64,000 bases of DNA, taken from positions 1 to 64,000 of the forward strand of contig JAVGVS010000881.1 of the NCBI GenBank assembly GCA_032718565.1, written 5' to 3'. Under the pieces are notes generated by a model that searched no databases, had not been told where the DNA came from, and saw only the letters and a list, made by a program, of their open reading frames with translations. Positions 32,461 to 43,725 of the stretch are shown piece by piece. The position numbers and the translations under genes are program-made. Each line of letters starts with the position of its first letter. Positions within the stretch are counted from its first letter, which is position 1. Source of the DNA: Distichodus sexfasciatus (taxonomy: Eukaryota; Chordata; Actinopteri; Characiformes; Distichodontidae).

Positions 32461-32930
32461 GTATTTTTTTTTCTAAAATATATTAAAAAAATAAAATATA
32501 ATAAACATATAATTAAATAAATGTCTCAAATATATAAAGAAATAAATCAAAAGTAAAATGAATAAAGAATAATGTATATGGTAAATAATGTATAAAAATG
32601 AGTGTATATATAAACGAACATAATATATTACAGAACATGTAAAAGGTGATAATTTCCTTTATAAAGACAATAAATTGTGGATAAATGTCATGTTTACTAA
32701 GTTAAAGGCCATTCAAGTCAGTAATTCTTCAGTTTGAACTTATGACCTGCAGCAGCTTAAAATTAACAAACAAATGTAGTAATAAACCAAGCGTCATTTT
32801 ATTAACAATCATGTCATAATAAAAATAAATAAATAACCAGTAATAAAACATCTAAAATAATAATGCATTATAAATAAACTCAAGGTCACCTTTCCAGGCT
32901 TTCAATAAATCAGTAAACAGGAAAATTTAT
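32461..32930. other. Very AT-rich DNA
   Basis: AAATAAAT-type low-complexity sequence with no gene or element termini. Confidence 0.5.
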
Positions 32931-33336
32931 ACAATATATATTATATACATATATTATTATTATATACATATATATATTATCTATAAACCTAAGGTGGCTA
33001 TTAAATCATACACAGTAAAAAATAAAAAAATAAAAAAGAAAACTATAAAATAGCAAAAATTAGGCATGCATAAAATTTATAATAAAACAGAAAGGTTTGA
33101 CTTACACACACACATATTATTATTAATATATACAATAATAATAATAAATCTATTATTATTATTATTATTATATATTATTATTATTATTATTATTATTATT
33201 ACACATTCATAAAACCTAAGGTATATTAAGTCATACACAGAAAAAAAACCTATAAAATAGCAAAATTAGTATGTGACAAAATTTATAATAAAACAGAAAG
33301 GTTGCTCATTATTACACACACACACACACACACATC

Positions 33337-33393
<57 letters not shown>

Positions 33394-33620
33394 TATTATG
33401 TTATGCCATTCATAAGCCCAAGGTGGCAAACTATATAAATATACAAGAAATAGGGGACATGAGAAGAACAATCATTAAACAGAAAGATGCTGATTGATTG
33501 ATTGATTGATTGATTGATTTATTTGTTTGTTTATTCAGTTAATTATTTGTGTTACACCATTCATAAACCTCAGGTATTATAATAGACAGAAAAACACAAA
33601 ATATAGGGGAAAATGTATTG
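32931..33620. repeat. (ATT)n array with about 150-220-bp higher-order units
   Basis: The block CATTCATAAACCTAAGGTGG and its variants occurs at about 32980, 33207, 33408 and 33558. Each is followed by CATACACAG or ACAGAAAAAC text and, in the first three units, by AAAACAGAAAGGTTTG-type text, an optional CA run and an (ATT)n run (33148-33200, 33337-33386). It is therefore a tandemly repeated composite unit rather than independent microsatellites. The CATTCATAAACC block resembles a common fish repeat that follows (ATT)n. Confidence 0.75.
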
Positions 33621-34560
33621 CTAATCATGAAGGTATTGAGATTTAAAGCAGTGAAGAGCAATCATTGTCACACACATCACTGAGAAAAGGAGATTATTAG
33701 TTAAAATTTCCTATTTAAAATCTATTCAATTTTAAAATGGTGGAATATAGGCTTTAATGAACTGTTTTATTTTTAATGCTATGTTTGTCAGAACCGATAA
33801 AAATGTAGAATACTTGAGATAAAACTAGTAGTGTGGTGAGGGAGCGTGTAATGATTTGCCCATTGCTGCACTATTGCCCTTAGTGGGGACGCCTTTCGGT
33901 AAGTTAATTAAAAACTACCGCACAAACCTTGACAGAAGAAAAATAAAGAGTGAGAGAAGGAGAGAGGGGAGGGGTGTGAGGGAGGTGTGTGTGTGTGTGT
34001 GTGTGGGGTGAAAACATAAAGATGAAGATGTAGAATCAGAGAGCCCCATTTATCCACTAACTTACTCCAGCCATATGTGAGCGAGAGACAGAAACAGTAA
34101 CGCCAGCTGTGAATCAGACCCAAACTCCTGCATCTAGAGAAAAACCTGTGGAACTGATTGGACTCTGCTCAACTTGTTGCTCCTGAATATAACACACACA
34201 CACACAAATCCACTTTCACATAATTAAAGAAATAATCAACTCATGCGGCTCCAATCAGACCTGTCGTTATTCCAGACACAGTCTCCATTTGATGAAAAAT
34301 CCAATTTATAATTCATCTTTATCCAGAAACTAACACTGGTGCCTCTGCTGCTACTGCAGACGTTTATATGTAACAGTTATGCAGTTTTTGAGATCAAAAT
34401 CAAATTTTTGATTTGTCACCTACGACATATCAATATGAGGAGTGTGTAGGCAAATGTACAGATGAGTCCTGAGATATTACTAAATGCTATAATTGTAATT
34501 TTGTAATTCTATTTAAATTAAATTAAATTATATCAATATATATCAATTATAACCAAAAAT
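33621..34560. other. Mixed unique DNA, weak candidate conserved element
   Basis: 33830-33935 (GATTTGCCCATTGCTGCACT and following) is unique with TTAATTAAAAAC cores. A GT run lies at 33986-34006 and a CA run at 34192-34205. No coding signal. Confidence 0.3.
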
Positions 34561-34671
34561 GATAAGATAATAAAATGTATATAAAAAACAACATCTGTGT
34601 AGTTATATTTATCACACGGTACTTATTAAAAACCTATCAATTTTATCTTATTATTTTGCTTATATTTAAAG

Positions 34672-34672
34672 A

Positions 34673-34721
<49 letters not shown>
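34672..34721. repeat. (AAT)n microsatellite
   Basis: About 16 uninterrupted AAT units. Confidence 0.95.
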
Positions 34722-34722
<1 letters not shown>

Positions 34723-35080
34723 TTATTATAGCACCATTCATCTCAATGTGTATTACATAAAAATACAGTCAGCACAATATTTCAGAAATAGACAGAAATG
34801 ATAGTAAATAAAACTTAAAAGAAAATGTAATGAAATATCTAAACGAATACAACAGATATTTAAATTAAGAATACTAAGAAAATGCAGTAAATAGATAAGA
34901 TGATGGTAAATAAGATGGTATATAAACAAACAAAAAAACCCAGTAAAAATAACATATAACATGCATAGCCTATTAGAAACTGTTCATATGTTGTTTATAA
35001 TTGTGTGTATATTGGTGGTGGTGTTCGTGATGTTAAATCATGTTTTTATGACCTTCAAAGCAAGGCATGTATGGTTATCA
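34722..35080. other. AT-rich DNA following the (AAT)n run
   Basis: CACCATTCATCTCAATGTGT just after the run resembles the repeat block seen in 32.9-33.6 kb. Otherwise nothing recognised. Confidence 0.35.
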
Positions 35081-35380
35081 GGAATGCATTGATACTGATA
35101 CCGGTACCACCCCCATGCAGTTACTTGTATTCGGAACAAAATTCCCCCAAAATAATTTATATTTTGGTTTTTGAAAGTGTTTTTTTTTTTTTTTTTTTGA
35201 GTTTAGACTACTTGATATTGGTAAAAAACAAAATTAAACTTAAAAAAAAAAATCCTACTATTATTGTCATTGTTATTAATAACAGACCTACACAGGTATC
35301 GGTACTCGGTATCAGTGAGTATCCAAAAATAAATATCGGTACTCGTACTCTGTCTCAAAAAAATGGTATCGGTGCATCCC
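35081..35380. mobile_element. 300-bp hAT-like MITE
   Basis: Left end GGAATGCATTGATACTGATA. Right end, inverted, GGGATGCACCGATACCA. The interior has TCGGTACTCGGTATCAGTGA and a 19-nt T run (35180-35198). Typical short hAT-like repeat with no coding capacity. Confidence 0.7.
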
Positions 35381-35539
35381 TAATATTTATGAAGCACATT
35401 TTCACACCTACAGGTCATTCAATGTGCCTTACAATGTGTATAAAATGTAAATGATAACCTAGTCAGAAAAATTGAATATTACAAGAAATATGTATGAATA
35501 GTAACAATCATTCTATACAAGAAATGAGATTCTAAAATT

Positions 35540-35730
35540 CACATCATATAATTGAGTTAAAAGCGGCAGAGAACAGAGCGGTTTTCAGAGCGGATTTTTG
35601 ACATTTTTGAGCTTTGTTGATGTCAGAAATTGCAATGACAGGAGAGTCCTTAATTAGGTAATTATCAGAGTCTTATAATGATTTAATAGAGACCCTTATA
35701 TGAAGAATAAAGATAATATTCCACACTACT
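35540..35730. other. Unique AT-rich island, candidate conserved non-coding element
   Basis: Contains CTTAATTAGGTAATTATCAG and TTATAATGATTTAATAGA, several homeodomain-like cores in a repeat-free block. Inferred candidate only. Confidence 0.35.
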
Positions 35731-35818
35731 AGCTCCACAGTTCGTCAGACTTCAAGTATATCTTTATTTATTACAACATGGCACTAAGATTTCCATACAC
35801 TTTTGTCCATTTTGGGGG

Positions 35819-36022
35819 GCAACTGGTAGCGAAATTGTTCGCCCCATGATCGGAGGGTTGCCTAGTCAAGTCCCAGACCGGTAAAGGTACCACTGAGCTA
35901 CTCATGAGCAAAGGTAGTGTCCCCAAGAGGTGTTGCCCATGTCAGATTCCCTTTCACTGATGGGCGACATGCAGAGGTCAGTTGTGGCGCACTGTGTGCT
36001 GTGTTCACAATGACATTTAATC
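35819..36022 (+). mobile_element. SINE
   Basis: tRNA-like head (CAACTGGTAGCG, then AGTCAAGTCCCAGACC in place of a clean B-box), GGTACCACTGAGCTACTCAT body, GCACTGTGTGCTGTGTTCAC and CAATGACATTTAATCA end. It is followed 15 bp later by another copy in the same orientation. Confidence 0.9.
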
Positions 36023-36037
36023 AACTGCTTTATGAAC

Positions 36038-36180
36038 GGACGTCGCTGGTTCAAGTCCGGGACTGGTACCACTGACGTACTCAATGAGCAAGGTACCATC
36101 CCTAAGCCCTGCTCTACATCTTCATGGATGGATCAGATTGAGTTGTGGTCCACTGTGTGCTGTGCTGTGTTCACAATTTT
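36038..36180 (+). mobile_element. SINE, head partly truncated
   Basis: Starts inside the tRNA-like head (GTCGCTGGTTCAAGTCCGGG), then GGTACCACTGACGTACTC and the CTGTGTGCTGTGCTGTGTTC 3' region. The tail is lost. Confidence 0.85.
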
Positions 36181-36199
36181 CAAAAAATGATTTTGTAGA

Positions 36200-36351
36200 A
36201 AATGTCTATGTTTATTTTGAGAAACTATAAACGGTAAAAGATTTGCTTTTGGTTACTGCGGTTATGGATTAGGGCTAGTTGTAGTTGTTGTGGGAGTCAA
36301 TGGAAGTAGCTCACAAAGACAGTAATACAAGTGTGTGTGTGTGTGTGTGTG
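36200..36351. repeat. Microsatellite-flanking dispersed repeat plus (GT)n
   Basis: AAGATTTGCTTTTGGTTACT (36239-36258), GTTATGGATTAGGGCTAG and GGGAGTCAATGGAAGTAGCT lead into (GT)n at 36331-36350. This is the same layout as 29260-29450. Confidence 0.65.
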
Positions 36352-36700
36352 TTACAGACTCTAATAAAAGGAGCAGAGCTGCTCTTTCACACACTCTCCT
36401 CTGTCTTCCACCCCAGGAAAGCAGATACGGGAGAAGTGACGCTCTTAAAACTCTTGATTTGTTCCTCCCTCTCTCCCTAGAAAACCCCCAGGAGTCTCCA
36501 AATCACTCTGAACCCCCCAAACCCCCGCCCACCCCGACTCCCACCCCGCTCCCATCGCCGCTCCATCTGGTTCTGCGTTCAGGCCGGCTGCAGTTCGTAC
36601 GCCGTGGTGTTGGTCTGGTGAACGCTGGTGGCTGGTTCGTGTTCACTGATTGCTGCTTCAATTCTATTCAATTCTGGGTATCATCAAGCATCACGTACAA
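36352..36700. other. Unique C-rich island, weak candidate conserved element
   Basis: Unique DNA with a C-rich run (36510-36560). The 139-codon plus frame across it starts in the GT repeat flank, contains low-complexity proline and has no domain, so no gene is called. Confidence 0.3.
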
Positions 36701-36701
36701 C

Positions 36702-38000
36702 TAGGGGTGGGAATTGAAAACCCGCTCCAACCGGTTCCAATTGATCGGTTCCAACGTTCTAGATTCACCTTAATGATTCTCTCATTTCCCAGCACCACAT
36801 TTTCCACTTTTCCCTAAGTTTTGCGTCATATTTCATTATGTCACGCTATCTCTGACTTGATCTTCAACCACGAGCAATCGTGACGCATAAATGATATTTT
36901 AAAATTTTTCACAATGTAAACACACACACTGCTTTTGTTAGAGCTCAAGTCCAACATTCACTAAAACCTTCCAGTTCAGTTAAATCTTCCCATTTATTAC
37001 AGACAAAACATATTTTAGCTGATAAATAACAACAACAACCAGCGTTCTTCTCACAGTACAGACATTTACTTAATTCAAAGTTAAATTTGCGGAAAGAAGT
37101 TGGGATTTTCACCCTTTATATTCATTACCAATTAATTATCATGAAGGGAACAAAACCACTATGCGTCCTGCGGTGTGTTGATGCCCGTCCAGGGTTGGTC
37201 CCCGCCTCGTGTCTGTAGTTCCGTGGGTAAGCTCTGGTTCCCACCATGACCCCGATAGGGATTAAGCGGTTCAGATAAAGACTGACTGACCGAAAAAAAC
37301 ACTATTATTTGTGTTAAACTTTAACCATTTGGTTGTTTTTAAAGGTAAATTTGAGATGTTTTTATCACACATTTCCTGCGTCTTCCAAACGTAACAAGGA
37401 AGTGAGTTCACTGACGTATGGCTCAGCGTTTTGCGAGAAACGACAATGATTGGTCAGAAATTGTGGAAAATTGGCAGTAATTAGTTAAAATTGCAACTTT
37501 GAGATGAATTTGCATTAATAGTTTCGATTGCAACATTGTGAAATCCTGAGGGTCTGACTTATGACCAGCGAGCCTAAAGCGTCAGTGTCAAGAAATGCTC
37601 CCTCTATAACGAACTGAAAAAAATCTTAAGAGGGACCACACAAAATGCAGAAGCGGGGCTAACAATATGTCTAACTTGAGGAAACACTTCATTAAACATA
37701 AAATATATTCATGGGTGGATGAGTGTGCGGTGTTTGATAGTTGGAGCGGCACAGTGAGGGCCTGTGTCCATCAAACGTGTTTTTGGCGCTGCTTCTTTTA
37801 ATACAAATCCTATGAGCTTCGCCGTTTAGAGCGCTAAGCGCCTTCATGCTAAACTACCAGTCTCAAAGGAACACATTACAATGTTCCTACCGGATCCAGA
37901 TTCTGTCGGAGTGTGTGTACAAAGCCCCGTACCGGATTCATGTAGATTACTGACGCATGAAAAGAATCTAGAATCTTGAATATTTTTTGAACCTTTTACA
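36702..38000. mobile_element. Degraded non-autonomous DNA element(s)
   Basis: Begins AGGGGTGGGAATTGAAAACC with the near-palindrome AACCGGTTCCAATTGATCGG, a known style of fish hAT-like terminus. 36880-37080 shares blocks with 12300-12425 and 39970-40080. 37795-37880 (TTTAATACAAATCCTATGAG) recurs at 43590-43620. Possibly two nested elements. The right end is not defined. Confidence 0.45.
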
Positions 38001-38025
38001 AAGGGAGAGGAAATCATCAATTAAA

Positions 38026-38252
38026 GTGAGTGATTATTTGTCATTGTGAACACACCACATCACAGCACACGTGACCTCTGCATTTGACCTATTCGTGAAG
38101 AAGCAGCGGGAAGCTTTTCGTGGGCAGCGCCCGGGGAGCAGTGCTTGCGGACTGTACCTTGCTCATGAGTACCTCAGTGATACCTTTACCGGTCCTTTGA
38201 TTCGAACCTGCAGCCTTCTGATCACGGGACGAACACCACCCTACTGTTACAC
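38026..38252 (-). mobile_element. SINE, near full length
   Basis: GTGAGTGATTATTTGTCATT, CACAGCACACGTGACCTCTG, CGCCCGGGGAGCAGTGCTTG body and a tRNA head with GATTCGAACCTGCAGCC (B-box inverse). Confidence 0.9.
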
Positions 38253-38620
38253 TTTCAATCGCCCCAAATATGAGAACCAACTATTCAGCAATTTAAGAGA
38301 GACTTTTCCAAGAATTTTTGAAATAAACGTAAGAAGACATTAATGACGTGGGTGGGGTTTTCGGGACTTGATTGGGCCCCGAATCATTAAAGGGCCATTT
38401 TTAAAAACTAAAATAACAGCATTAGAGGAGGTGGAGAGCCACTGACTGCATATGTGACAAATAAGAATCTTGAATCTTAAATTATTTTAATTTACAAAGG
38501 CTCTCGCCTTTCATCACCATGAGAACCAACTTTCCAACAATTCAACAATTTAAGATCACGCCCCAAACCTCACAGAGACTTTTCGTGGAATTTTAGAAAT
38601 AAACTTAAGAAGATATTGGT
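38253..38620. other. No gene recognised
   Basis: Contains a local duplication: GAGAACCAACTATTCAGCAA (38271) and GAGAACCAACTTTCCAACAA (38520), each followed by AATTTAAGA, AGACTTTTC and GAAATAAACTTAAGAAGA-like text. It is therefore an old direct duplication of about 100 bp. Confidence 0.5.
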
Positions 38621-38930
38621 AATATGGGGGTATGGGGGGATTTGGGACTCGTTCATGTGGACATGGGTGGGGTGGAGGGGGGTAGGGAGGTGACCTTGGT
38701 GGTTGGAGCAGTGGAAACTGCTCATGTCTTCACTCTACAGTTCCCAGTGAATCTCAGCTTTCCTAAAATGAGCGCAATCAATGCAGAGTTCAATCAATGT
38801 AGAAGGGAAGGAATGGCTGGCGAAACAGCCGAGCCACATTATACATACAGCAGCAGAAGCAGAAGCAGCATGGATGTGTCAGGTCCACATTCAACTCCTC
38901 TATATTTTATATTTTTTGGCTGAATATAAG
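38621..38930. other. Unique island, weak candidate conserved element
   Basis: G-rich start (38626-38690), then unique DNA including GCGCAATCAATGCAGAGTTC and a CAGCAGAAGCAGAAGCAGCA run at 38850. The 99-codon frame has no domain. Confidence 0.3.
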
Positions 38931-39179
38931 GTAAAAATATTAATTTAAAAGGTCTCATTGTTATACTGAATATTTGGGCTGTATGATACTGTTAATTATT
39001 TTTTAAAAGTGAAACATGATGTTAAAAGTCATATTTTTAACAAGTCAATGTCAAATCCCAATCAGGTTTCAAGGTTTTGGAGGTAGAGAGTGTTGTGATG
39101 TTTAGATTGTGTAAGTTACACACAAATGTGTAAGTTTTGTTCTTTCTGTCATATATTTTGATAAATATGGATACAGATT

Positions 39180-39610
39180 CCTGCTTTCATCTTCCCAAAG
39201 TGTACTCTATCCTCCGACTCCATTTGGCAGCTGCCAAAAGTGTGCTGTGATGCTATGAGGCACGGTTGTCACGAGGGAAGGAATGACAGCACACTTGCAG
39301 CTCATTATACAGATTTAATTCCAAACAGAAATGGCACAATGGCCAAAGCAAACTCAAATATACTCTTAATCACAAAATAAACCAGCTAAGCACACGCTAG
39401 AATCAGGATAACATAACGTGGATCAACAGAGCGATCAATACTCAATAATCAATCAACCAATGAGCAAACAGAACCAAGTGCAGTAAAGACAAGGTAAAAC
39501 AAGGGGCAAAACCAAGCAAATAAACCAAGTTACATAAACCAAACCACAAAACATCATAACAGTGGCTCCTGGTGGCCGTCCACACTAAAGTCCGGAATGA
39601 TACATTACAG
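39180..39610. repeat. Unclassified dispersed-repeat-like segment
   Basis: A-rich stretch with repeated AAACCAAG/AACAAGG motifs (39470-39560), in the style of the interior of fish transposable elements. No termini visible. Confidence 0.3.
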
Positions 39611-39804
39611 TGGTAGCCAATCAGATGGCACTTCGGCCAGTTCTACACCAATCACAAACAGCTGCTAGTTGAAAATAGCTGTTTTTGTAAAGAGAGAGAA
39701 ATAATAGTATTTTCTGTGATGTCACTATTAGTTAAAAATAGTTAGATTTTTAAGAGTAGCTCAACTGCTGACATGCTAGTGAATAGATTTTAAGCCGGAC
39801 GAAC

Positions 39805-40130
39805 GCAACTTGTGTTGTTATTAATTAGTGTTTTAATAACTGAGAATCCCTTTAACTTACAGAAAACTCACACATAGGGTCAGACTTTCAACTTACCGGA
39901 TATTATGTTGATTCCTCTGTATGTGAAATTACAGTCATTCCGTGCACAAAAACTGAAGTTATTACGTAAAAACGCATAAATGATATTTTTTCACAATGTA
40001 AACACACTTTTGTTAGCCAACATTCCAACAAAAACCAACATTCACTAAAACCTTCCAGTTCAGTTAAATCTTCCCATTTATTGGCCACAATGGCATTGAT
40101 ATTGATCAAATCTTATCAATTTCCACCACT
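39805..40130. repeat. Dispersed repeat shared with 5.5-5.7 kb and 36.9 kb
   Basis: ATTAATTAGTGTTTTAATAA and GAATCCCTTTAACTTACAGA match 5537-5585. CCTTCCAGTTCAGTTAAATC matches 36966-36985. Element family not resolved. Confidence 0.6.
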
Positions 40131-40421
40131 AGTTATAAGACTCAAATAAGAGTTAATCCTACTTTTAGGACTATTTTTTAACACGGTTAATGAACTTATA
40201 CTATGAACATTTAGTCATTTTCTGTATACTTCTCACTGGCAGACGTCTTGAGTCGTACATTACTTTATTACCTGATCTTTCTTTTTTATAATAGAAAATA
40301 AGAAAGTGTTGATTTATCACTTTAAAACACATATTTATTGCTATATTTCTTCACTTCTCTAGGCATCAATCCTGAAAAAAGGACAGACTAAGATGTGAAT
40401 TCCAGTACTTTCATCATTTAC

Positions 40422-40592
40422 ACAGTTAGGGAGCGGGTCTGTGATCAGAAGGTCGCCGGTTCAAGTCCCAGACCAGTCCCACCATTGAGGTACTCAAGAG
40501 ACCTCAAGCACTGCTCCCAAAACCTGCCCACTGCTTCTGCACAGATGGGTCTATGTTTGCTGAGCTGTGTTCACAACGACAAATAATCATGA
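40422..40592 (+). mobile_element. SINE, shortened body
   Basis: CAGTTAGGGAGCGGGTCTGT head, GGTTCAAGTCC B-box-like motif at 40458-40468, body with GAGGTACTCAAGAG, and CACAACGACAAATAATCATG 3' end. The CTGTGTGCTGTGC block is largely deleted. Confidence 0.85.
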
Positions 40593-40699
40593 ACACATTT
40601 ACAAAATAAAAATCAACTGGATATATGATAGATATGATCAATGTGACTAATTATAGGATGATGATTATGGAACGGTCAGTGATGCACAAAATATACACG

Positions 40700-41180
40700 T
40701 GTGCACACACAATCAAACACACACACACACACGTGTCAGACAGAGGGCGACGGGACGGCAGCGCTAAATGGAGACTGTACAGAGCGATAGCATCTTTAAC
40801 GCATCCCTCGAGAGCTGTAGAGAGAGAGAGAGAGAGAGGGAAAGAAAGAGAGGGAGAGAGAGATTATCTTATTATATCCTCCCCTTGTTTTCCTGGTGAA
40901 TATCCATCAGGACGACTGCAGTCTGCAGGAAGGATAAAAGGCTAATCTCTCCCTCTCCCTCTCTCTTCCCTCTAATTGATTCTGTAGATCAATACTCCTC
41001 ATGCTCTGGAAATTTCCTCTTCAACACATCAGCTCAGAAATCACACTCACACTCGGTGGGAAAAGGAAAGGCAGAAACGACACCCCAGAGAGAGAAACAT
41101 CTCACACCCTTCAAGTGAGGTCATGAAGGACGGAGCGACCCTGACCACTAAAGCACTGGACTGGACCTAGTAGTTTTCTG
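40700..41180. other. Unique island with purine and pyrimidine runs
   Basis: CA run (40717-40730), GA-rich run (40819-40861) and CT-rich run (40948-40972) within unique DNA that contains TTAATCTCTCC and CTCTAATTGATTCTGTAGAT. The GA and CT runs can pair as an inverted repeat with an 86-bp loop. Candidate conserved element, weak. Confidence 0.3.
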
Positions 41181-41227
41181 AATATCGAGTACTTAGATGG
41201 CTACTATGATGGAGTGTGAAGATGAAA

Positions 41228-41374
41228 GTGAGTGATTATTTGTTGTTATGAACACAGCAAAGCGCAAATAAACTTTCATTTGACCCATCTGTGAAGGATC
41301 ACCCGGGGAGCTTGCTGGTGAGTAGCTCAGTAGTACCTTTACCGTTTCGGGAGTCAGATCACAGGGCCAACTCA
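41228..41374 (-). mobile_element. SINE, internally deleted
   Basis: GTGAGTGATTATTTGTTGTT, TTTCATTTGACCCATCTGTG, GTAGCTCAGTAGTACC and GATCACAGGGCCAACTC. The CTGTGTGC block and B-box region are reduced. Confidence 0.8.
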
Positions 41375-41436
41375 GATTGTTGTTGTGTGGACACAGCCTT
41401 AGTTTTCTGTCTCTAGCATGACAGCGCACGATAATC

Positions 41437-41614
41437 ACATGTAAGCTCTGCATTTGACCCATCCGTGAAGGAGCAGTAGGCAGCTAACATGGACAGCGCC
41501 CGAGGAGCAGTGCTTTGGGACGATACCTTGCTCATGAGTACCTCTGTGGTAAATTACCGGTCTGGGATTCGACCCAGTGGCCTTCTGATCAACCGTTACG
41601 CCACCAAGTGCCCC
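41437..41614 (-). mobile_element. SINE, 3' end missing
   Basis: Starts at AGCTCTGCATTTGACCCATC, body with GCGCCCGAGGAGCAGTGCTT, tRNA head with GGGATTCGACCCAGTGGCC and GTTACGCCACCAAGTGCCCC. The 3' tail region is absent. Confidence 0.85.
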
Positions 41615-41650
41615 GCACATGTGTACAGAGTATAAATCTTACTTATGAAC

Positions 41651-42057
41651 ACTTTAGCTGATAGTGTAATGGTTAGGCCTCGTTCACTCGGACATCTGAA
41701 CCAGGTGTTTTTCTGGTGTTCGTGGCACCAGGTGAGTGCCGACTGAACGCCGACCGTTTTTCTGCTCATTGGAGCAAATCAAAGCGTCCACACGGGCATT
41801 CAGCACCGGCGTTCAGCGGGCGGCGGATTCGGGTGGCATCAAATAAATGCTGCATGCAACGTTTTCTTGGCGTCAAAATCCCGACGAACACAAGGAAACC
41901 GACGCTGCTGCGAACGCCAGTGAAATGCAGCTACAAAATGCAACAAAAACACGTATGGCGTTCATTTCAAACGTCCATGTGGATGAGGTCTTAGGGAGTT
42001 GTCCCCATGATCAGAAGGTTGCCAGTGCAAGTCCCGGACCAGCTGGGGCAGTTGGTA
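41651..42057 (+). mobile_element. SINE head split by a MITE
   Basis: AGCTGATAGTGTAATGGTTA (41656-41675) and GGGAGTTGTCCCCATGATCA (42-kb side, from 41994) are continuous in the other SINE copies. The MITE at 41676-41990 separates them, with TTA on both sides. The right half runs through CAAGTCCCGGACCAG and then ends where the next SINE begins. Confidence 0.85.
41676..41990 (+). mobile_element. 315-bp GC-rich MITE, copy 2, TTA target duplication
   Basis: Starts GGCCTCGTTCACTCGGACA. The right end, inverted, reads GACCTCATCCACATGGACG. TTA at 41673-41675 and 41991-41993. Because it sits inside a SINE, the pre-insertion sequence is known, which supports a 3-bp duplication as in PIF/Harbinger. Same family as 10760-11096 in the opposite orientation. 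The 92-codon frame through it parallels the 97-codon frame in copy 1, so it is composition, not a gene. Confidence 0.85.
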
Positions 42058-42290
42058 GCGTAACGTTAGGATGTTTGATCTGTAATCAGAAGGTCGCCGT
42101 TTCAAATCCTGGTAAAGGTACCGCAGAGGTATTCATGACCAAGGTACGGTCCCCAAGCACTGCTCCCCAGGGGCTGCCAAAAAGCTGCCATTGCTCCTTC
42201 TTGGATAGATCAAATGCAGAGTTCACATTTGGTTGTGGTGCACTGTGTGCTGTGATGTGTTCACAATGACAAATAATCACTCATTTTGAA
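42058..42290 (+). mobile_element. SINE, near full length
   Basis: CAGTTGGTAGCGTAACG head, CAGAAGGTCGCCGTTTCAAA around the B-box, GGTACCGCAGAGGTATTCAT body, GTGCACTGTGTGCTGTGATG and CACAATGACAAATAATCACT end. It abuts the split SINE in the same orientation. Confidence 0.9.
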
Positions 42291-42519
42291 TGTAGTGCAG
42301 AAAAAGGCATATGTTTTGCCAAATATATACTCAAATAATCAATCATTTTTACCTCATTACTCTGGTTCTGTACCTCTGGTACTGCATAACTCTAACTGGT
42401 TTTATAGAGTCTCCACTTGAAAACCTCCACCTCAACAGTCTGGTCCTCTCTCTTATACAGTCGGATGTGTTGGTAAACCGTCTCCACGGCGACCCTCCGG
42501 CCTCCCGTAAGTTGTGATT

Positions 42520-43015
42520 TCCAGTCCCGGGCCGAATTCCCCCAGCAGCACCGAGGCAGTTTTTCAGCCCCTCGGCCTGCTTGAAGTCAGCGTGAGCGAT
42601 GAGTCCCTCTCTGGTCGTTGTGCCTTAATCGCCCCCTCGTCGTAAAGCAGCTCGGCTCAACACACCGACGCTTTTAAAAGGTAATTTACGCAGTCTTCTC
42701 AGACCTTACAATAACGCAGGGGAGACGGGGCCATAAACCCCGGCATACGAGGCTGAGTGGGTGAGACGGGGAGAAGGCTCCTCACGGATATTACTAACAA
42801 CGCTCCAACAACATAAGCTCAACATCAGAGGCGGGATGGAGGGAGTCGCTCTCATAGGGAGTGGAGCTGATGGATAGCACGATGATAAAAGGAGGGAGGG
42901 AGGGAGGAAGCGAGAGAGAGACGATGACGCTACCCACTGCATTCCTGTCATCCTCTGTAAACTGACTGCTAAAGGCAGAACAATGGGCCTCATTCACCAG
43001 TAACGCTTCTTAAAT
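42520..43015. other. Unique island, candidate conserved non-coding element
   Basis: About 500 bp without repeats except a GGGAGGGAGG stretch (42892-42911). Antisense frames of 95 and 67 codons overlap here without domains. Inferred candidate regulatory DNA. Confidence 0.35.
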
Positions 43016-43036
43016 TTGTTCTTAAGCGATTTTAAA

Positions 43037-43212
43037 TGAGTGATAGTTTGTCATTGTGAACACAGCACCACAACCACATGTGAGCTCTGCATTTCACCCA
43101 TTCATGAAGGAGCAGCTGACATAGGGAGCGCCCGGGGCGCAGTGCATGGGGATGGTACCTTGCTCACAAGTACCTCAGTGGTACCTTTACTGGTTTGGGA
43201 CTAAAACCCCAC
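43037..43212 (-). mobile_element. SINE
   Basis: ATGAGTGATAGTTTGTCATT, CACAGCACCACAACCACATG, GGAGCGCCCGGGGCGCAG and GTACCTCAGTGGTACCTTTA. The head is truncated after GGTTTGGGACTAAAACCCC. Confidence 0.85.
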
Positions 43213-43589
43213 GGAGGAAACCTTAATTTTTCTCTTATTATATTTTCTTCTAGCAGTTTGAGTACGTTGCATATAATCAGGGTTTTATGGCAAAACTACA
43301 CAAAGCATTTCGTATACACAGATTGAAGGCCACGTATGTGGATATTTTTTTATAAACGCATATGTTTTTATATGTTCATTTTTTTAATCGCGTTTACACA
43401 ACATTTGGTTAAAAAATCTCTCAGTACACACTAGAACACTAAATGATTCCAAACTTGAATGTTTACCACTTGTCTCGACACTTTTTCTATCAGTGAATAG
43501 CAGGCGACAGGCTGGATCACAATACAGTAGCCTTCTTCGTAGTTACCATAGTCACTTGTGGTAAGTAAGAAATTAATGTATTTGCACCC

Positions 43590-43725
43590 ATTTTTAATAC
43601 AAATCCTATGAGCTTCACCGCTCAGGGCTGCAACATATAACATAGTGTATGTTAGCAACTAACATAGAGTTGCTAACATAGTAAGCAATACATTAGCAAC
43701 TATGCTTTTGGGAAAAGCACCCCAC
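43590..43725. repeat. Short 22-bp minisatellite remnant with shared edge
   Basis: ACATAGTGTATGTTAGCAAC and CTAACATAGAGTTGCTAACA units, then TTAGCAACTATGCTTTTGGG from 43693. The edge is shared with 15.58, 31.66 and 63.66 kb. Confidence 0.8.

Noticed and set aside
40819..40972. GA-rich and CT-rich runs as a deliberate regulatory stem
   Set aside because: Simple-sequence runs of opposite strand composition pair trivially and occur by chance in microsatellite-rich fish DNA.
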